In this document: positions 60,701 through 64,000 of the stretch, in pieces | Position numbering within the stretch: the stretch's first letter is position 1 | How the letters are laid out: each line of letters begins with the position of its first letter | DNA from: Helicoverpa zea | Taxonomy: Eukaryota; Arthropoda; Insecta; Lepidoptera; Noctuidae | Assembly: GCF_022581195.2 (NCBI RefSeq) | Contig: NC_061458.1 | Coordinates: 8,184,001-8,248,000, forward strand | Reading direction: 5' to 3' | DNA length: 64,000 bases | The notes under the pieces: generated by a model | The model's database searches: none | The model's input: only the letters and a program-made list of their open reading frames with translations | Told to the model about the DNA's origin: nothing | Translations under genes and position numbers: made by a program

Positions 60701-62612
60701 TATATATACTACATATTTTCATTCGTCTGCACAAGTAATGTTACCTATTATGTAAATAGGAAACCAATAGAAAAACATACATTCCAAACAAACAAAAATT
60801 CTAATTTTTCCTCTTCATAATCTTTGTGTAGATAAGCCAAGAAAATATAGGTACTTACAGCAATAACAGCGATGTCGTTGTTAAAACGCTGACTCGGGAC
60901 AAACTGAGGGTGGATTGTGAAGCTAGCTACATTCCGTACACGATACGAGTTATCATCATTGTTGAGCCTCGATGAGCCAGCAAATAACCGAAATTGTGAC
61001 GCAACAATTAGCCTGAAAAGAAAACAGGTTGAATATAATTTTCCCGGAATACCTACTATGGTCTAATAATAATAATGAAACAAAAACCGGCCAAATGAAA
61101 ATCTTACTCGCGCATAGATTACGTTTGTTAAAATACTTATTTTATAGAGAAATCCATGCAGTCTGAATTTTAACAATTAAGCTATCAGTAGATACTGCCC
61201 GGTGACAGACGGACGGCCAGCAAAGTATTAGTAATAACAATTTTACCCTTTGGGTACAGAACCCAAACATTGAAAATAAAAACACTTTACTTACTGATTA
61301 TTGTTATGAAGGCATGAGGCAGCTGTCAAAGCATGACTTAACGTGATCAATGCTCCTCCACATCTATGTCCTCTCGTCAATAGATCCACTTCACTTCTGT
61401 TTTGCAAGGAAACCTGTAAAAATATATCAGCATACATCATTGCAGCAATAGGTTCCGCGCAGGAGCACGAAGTCATGTCTGTGAGTCACTTTCACAGAAA
61501 AACCGCTAAACATAATTGGTAATTAATGGTTTTATCAAATCGCCAATAGTACCAAAGTATATAGGATATGAATGACAATATAAAGAATGACTATCAAAAG
61601 TTATCCTATTAAAGAGGAAAACTGAAGATCCAAACCATGAGAGATGCCTACGTGCGTCTGACATCATCGATGATAAAAAGGAGAAACAAATAATTACTCA
61701 TATATTTTTAAACAATTCACTCGCGTTCTGGGGAATTGCTTCCTGTACTGGACAAACTACAGCCTATGTGACTTGGCAATAGTCTAGCTTCCAAACAGTG
61801 AAATAATTTTTCGGAGCTTTTTAGGGTACATACAAGCAATAAAATGGCTCCTTCTTAACATTAGCAAGGACAAAGAAAGTAGTTGTATCAATGCTTACCA
61901 TATATTTGAACTGATTTTCATTAGCAGCAGTTCCACCAATAATTCTGGATGCTGCTTCAACTGAATAACTTGCTCCTGTTGGTGATTTGTTTTTATTATT
62001 ATTTTATATTTTAGTCACTATGTTGTAGAAAACTTAAATTATTTCAAGAAATTTTGCATTTGAACCTAATCCACTGCTGGGCACAGGTCTCCTCTCACAC
62101 TGAGAAGGATTGAGCATTGATCACGGTCATCATCGGGTTGGTGATTTCAGACTATATAGTCCAGGTTTCCTCAAGATGTTTTCCTTCACCTTTTCATCAG
62201 CCATTGCTGTCCAAAATATACTTAGTTTTTTTATTTAGTAAATAAATACAAGCTGATAATTTTATTTCGATTCGCAGATATTCATTTATCTTATTGAAAT
62301 GTTATTGTATTACAATACAGTAGTTCCGACCATCTTTTTTTTCTCGATCTTTACAAAATTCAATAATATTTTGAAATCTGCACCCAAATTAAATTAAATT
62401 AAATAATAAAATTACGAAATCTGACAAGTTTATCATTCGCTTAGTTTCGACACAGTTGCAATAATAAACATCAGTTGGTTGGACGAGAGCGCACATACCA
62501 AAGTACCTAATCAACTGAGCCAATTAATGATTGCAGAATTTTTGACGCAATAAAATAAATATCTAAGCTTACCATAAAAAGCAATCACACACAAAATCAC
62601 AATCTTATTCAT
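57787..62612 (-). CDS. SPH-C: inactive S1 serine protease homolog with hydrophobic tail
   Basis: Seven exons, 301 codons: 62612-62573, 61975-61899, 61413-61295, 61012-60859, 58721-58599, 58458-58315, 58035-57787; phases equal those of SPH-A and SPH-B. Signal peptide MNKIVILCVIAFYGA, activation site SR|IIGG at residue 23-28. HRCGGALITLSHALTAASC has Ser72 for the catalytic His; NNDIAVIA keeps Asp125; GWGAQN follows; GDLGNPLVC has Leu222 for the catalytic Ser. Exon 6 must be read in the frame giving FIQSRVTLSSHC, NMLCAMPITNSTGCH: it has the disulfide cysteines and joins GDLGNP in phase. The tail SGACTYQAGVG plus LLAIFALVQIV fits a GPI-anchor signal, with an extra Cys. It is more distant from A and B than they are from each other, yet has lost the same two triad residues, so the loss predates the array. 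Confidence 0.88.
58893..59288 (+). mobile_element. Complete tRNA-derived SINE inside the hAT-like element
   Basis: A box tagcctagtgg near 58915, B box ggttcgatccc near 58954-58964, body with tgtttcggatggcacgttaa and gaggaggtcagataggcagt, end ctggaagccgaccccaacat ... ggctcggaggatgatg. The target duplication ttttacaaatg is at 58882-58892 and 59289-59299. The 3' end matches the fragments at 19594-19680 and 55558-55615, and the middle matches 63130-63165. Confidence 0.9.
59405..59850 (+). repeat. Dispersed lepidopteran repeat in the hAT-like element
   Basis: Contains cactgactgactgattcact, aaatttggcatagaggtagg and ggaaaaatctgaaaatggcc, a frequent repeat in moths. No superfamily assigned; it may be part of the hAT-like element itself. 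Confidence 0.45.
60220..60586. mobile_element. Foldback element with near-identical arms, 367 bp
   Basis: The arms at 60220-60372 and 60434-60586 are inverted copies with almost no differences over about 150 bases, starting atcccacccaaaacaaaaat. The loop of about 60 bases is unique. The terminal ATCCCACC is shared with the foldback at 38735-39392. No clear target duplication is seen. The two open frames at 60481-60755 come from the arm and are not genes. Confidence 0.85.
61081..61266 (-). repeat. Dispersed repeat fragment in SPH-C intron 3
   Basis: Minus-strand, diverged copy of the repeat at 32445-32738: aaaccggcca at one end, ggtgacagacggacggccag inside, accctttgggtacagaaccc at the other. 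Confidence 0.7.
62065..62215 (+). repeat. LINE-derived repeat fragment in SPH-C intron 1
   Basis: ccactgctgggcacaggtct, cctctcacactgagaaggat and gtttcctcaagatgttttcc ttcacc are the common lepidopteran LINE-derived repeat, the same family as at 55319-55405. Confidence 0.75.
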
Positions 62613-62721
62613 TTTAATTTCAGTTAATAATGTTCACATAAACTAACACAATGGTCCTTTCTTCGTGTTAATGGATAACTGGGTAATATACTATGAATGA
62701 GTTCAATATGTCTGTATAATC

Positions 62722-62749
62722 AATATATAGGAGTTGCAATCTTATCTCA
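62722..62749 (-). promoter_or_regulatory. SPH-C promoter: GATA site and TATA box
   Basis: On the minus strand gagataagattg (62738-62749) precedes ctatatatt (62722-62730) by about 7 bases; the start codon is about 110 bases downstream. The arrangement equals that of SPH-A and SPH-B although the rest of the flank has diverged. Confidence 0.65.
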
Positions 62750-62886
62750 TCCACGCGGGTAATTTTTTATCGCAATCATTTTGAGGAAACTTATTACTAA
62801 AAATATAAATCAGATCCTTAATCGCGAGACTAACCTATCCAATACATCTTTTAGTTTAAATTATTTCAAGGGAGGTATTACATTTA

Positions 62887-63024
62887 GGGCTGATTTTTCA
62901 ATCATCAGTTAACTTCTATCTGAGGAATAAATATGGCGGTTTGACATATTTTCCATACAAAAGCTGTCAAAACGTTAAAAATATTCCTCAGATAGAAGTT
63001 ATCTGGCGAATGAAAAATCAGCCC
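62887..63024. mobile_element. MITE upstream of SPH-C, 138 bp
   Basis: Same length and nearly the same sequence as 46324-46461 (ends gggctgatttttcaatc). TTA flanks both sides (62884-62886, 63025-63027). It lies about 140 bases upstream of the SPH-C GATA site. Confidence 0.9.
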
Positions 63025-63124
63025 TTAGTAAATATCCTGATTCAATGTACCTGTGATCAAATATTCATGACATTAAAATCAAACACCTGCATGGTCAAGT
63101 ACAATGCCAAGATCTGACCACCAG

Positions 63125-63175
63125 TCTTACCTACTGAGTTGAGGAGGTCAGATAGGCAGTTGCTCCTTTGCAAAA
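63125..63175 (+). repeat. SINE body fragment
   Basis: gttgaggaggtcagataggc followed by agttgctcctttgcaaaac matches the body of the SINE at 58893-59288 (about 59173-59215). The rest is missing. Confidence 0.6.
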
Positions 63176-63540
63176 CAATGGTATGTCAATTTTTATAGAA
63201 ATCTCATCTAGTACAACACACTGCCGACGCGGGAATGCGCGGGAAAGTGCAAGGGTAAAAATCTGCCATCCCACGCTACGCGACGGGGCACGGTGGGTGC
63301 AAATTTGGTGTGAAATGACTGTACATTGTCTTCAGCTGTCGTCATCGCCCGTCATAAACTTGATTATCATGAACAAAAAACACATGTATTTGATTTAATC
63401 ATTTATTGGCATAAGAATCATACATCGGATTACAGATTCCTTAACTTCAATCAAATACCTATAATCGGTAGGAGGAAAATATGAGCAAATAATTGATACG
63501 TGTGATCTTTTTTGTTATTCGTCTGATCATGAGTGTCTCA

Positions 63541-63905
63541 CAAATTAAGAACCTCCTCCTTTTAACCGACTTCTCAAAAAGGAGGACCTTTTTGCTTCTC
63601 AATTCGTCGGGATCTTTTTTATGTACATTATTCACCAATTACTCGAAGACACCTGGACTGCAAAGTTCTATGTTTGATAGGGTATAAAAGCCAGGTGGTC
63701 CCATAGTCATCGAGTCAAGAACTGATGATGGGAACCCTGAGAAATGGAGGGTAATTTTCGAATGTTATGGGCATGCGTAGGGTATAAACTTGATACTAAG
63801 GCATATTTCTGATAACACTGTGTAACTGTGAAGTTTTGAAGCTGACCTGACGATGGAAACAAGTGAAGGTCGAGGTAGCAGGCAACGGTACATATTTACT
63901 ACCTC
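63541..63905 (+). repeat. Dispersed LINE-derived repeat
   Basis: Begins with a short hairpin (acctcctccttttaaccgac and aaaaaggagg), then gaactgatgatgggaaccct, gagaaatggagggtaa and ctgacgatggaaacaagtga. Related minus-strand copies are at 51541-51800 and 55965-56510. Confidence 0.6.
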
Positions 63906-63924
63906 GTTTTTGGGCTTAGTTATA

Positions 63925-64000
63925 TTTAATTTAATTTATTCTTTATTGCACACTTAACAACAAATATATAAAAATAATACAGACAGTTTATGTACAATGG
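63925..64000 (-). mobile_element. 3' end of a LINE running off the window
   Basis: tttaatttaatttattcttt then attgcacacttaacaac is, on the minus strand, the tail end of a jockey/CR1-like LINE common in Lepidoptera. Only the last 75 bases are in the window. Confidence 0.45.

Noticed and set aside
60481..60755. Two overlapping plus-strand frames
   Set aside because: They lie in the right arm of the foldback and the end of the hAT-like element.

Overview
The window reads as nuclear DNA of a lepidopteran insect, most likely a moth. It is AT-rich, genes are split by short GT-AG introns, and it is full of repeat types typical of Lepidoptera: tRNA-headed SINEs ending in GAT repeats, R1-, RTE- and jockey/CR1-like LINEs, and small inverted-repeat DNA elements with TWA target duplications. 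This assignment rests on recognition of the repeats and protein families, not on a database search.

Layout. 1-4.5 kb: the 3' end of an R1-like LINE with a poly(A) tail, directly followed by an almost complete but broken RTE-like LINE. 4.5-44 kb: almost no coding sequence. It holds dispersed repeats: a second R1-like copy (inverted, with a target duplication), SINEs, several Harbinger-like elements including one that still encodes the N-terminus of its transposase, foldback elements and two local tandem duplications. Two possible first exons of host genes lie here, one fairly convincing (29994-30084, minus) and one weak (11145-11206, plus). A 98-base run of N lies at 44020-44117.

44.1-62.7 kb is the only clear host gene region: three tandem minus-strand genes (called SPH-A, SPH-B and SPH-C here), each with seven exons and the same intron phases (1,0,2,0,0,0). 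Each encodes a secreted S1-family (chymotrypsin fold) serine protease homolog of 299-301 residues. All three have lost the catalytic His (TAASC instead of TAAHC) and the catalytic Ser (GDIGNP or GDLGNP instead of GDSGGP). They keep the Asp, the IVGG/IIGG activation site and all four core disulfides, and end in a hydrophobic tail that looks like a GPI-anchor signal. A and B are recent duplicates. Their introns and most exons are nearly identical, but exon 6, which shapes the substrate-binding face in active relatives, has diverged sharply. All three share a GATA site next to a TATA box upstream of the start codon.

The gene introns and spacers carry many insertions: a 2 kb insert with an intact 293-codon nuclease-like ORF, a jockey/CR1-like LINE between A and B, a hAT-like element with a SINE and a foldback nested inside it, and Harbinger-like MITEs. 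Because A and B are paralogous, several insertions can be compared with empty sites inside this same window. The array probably continued to the left: a copy of the 5' flank of these genes sits next to the assembly gap without its gene.
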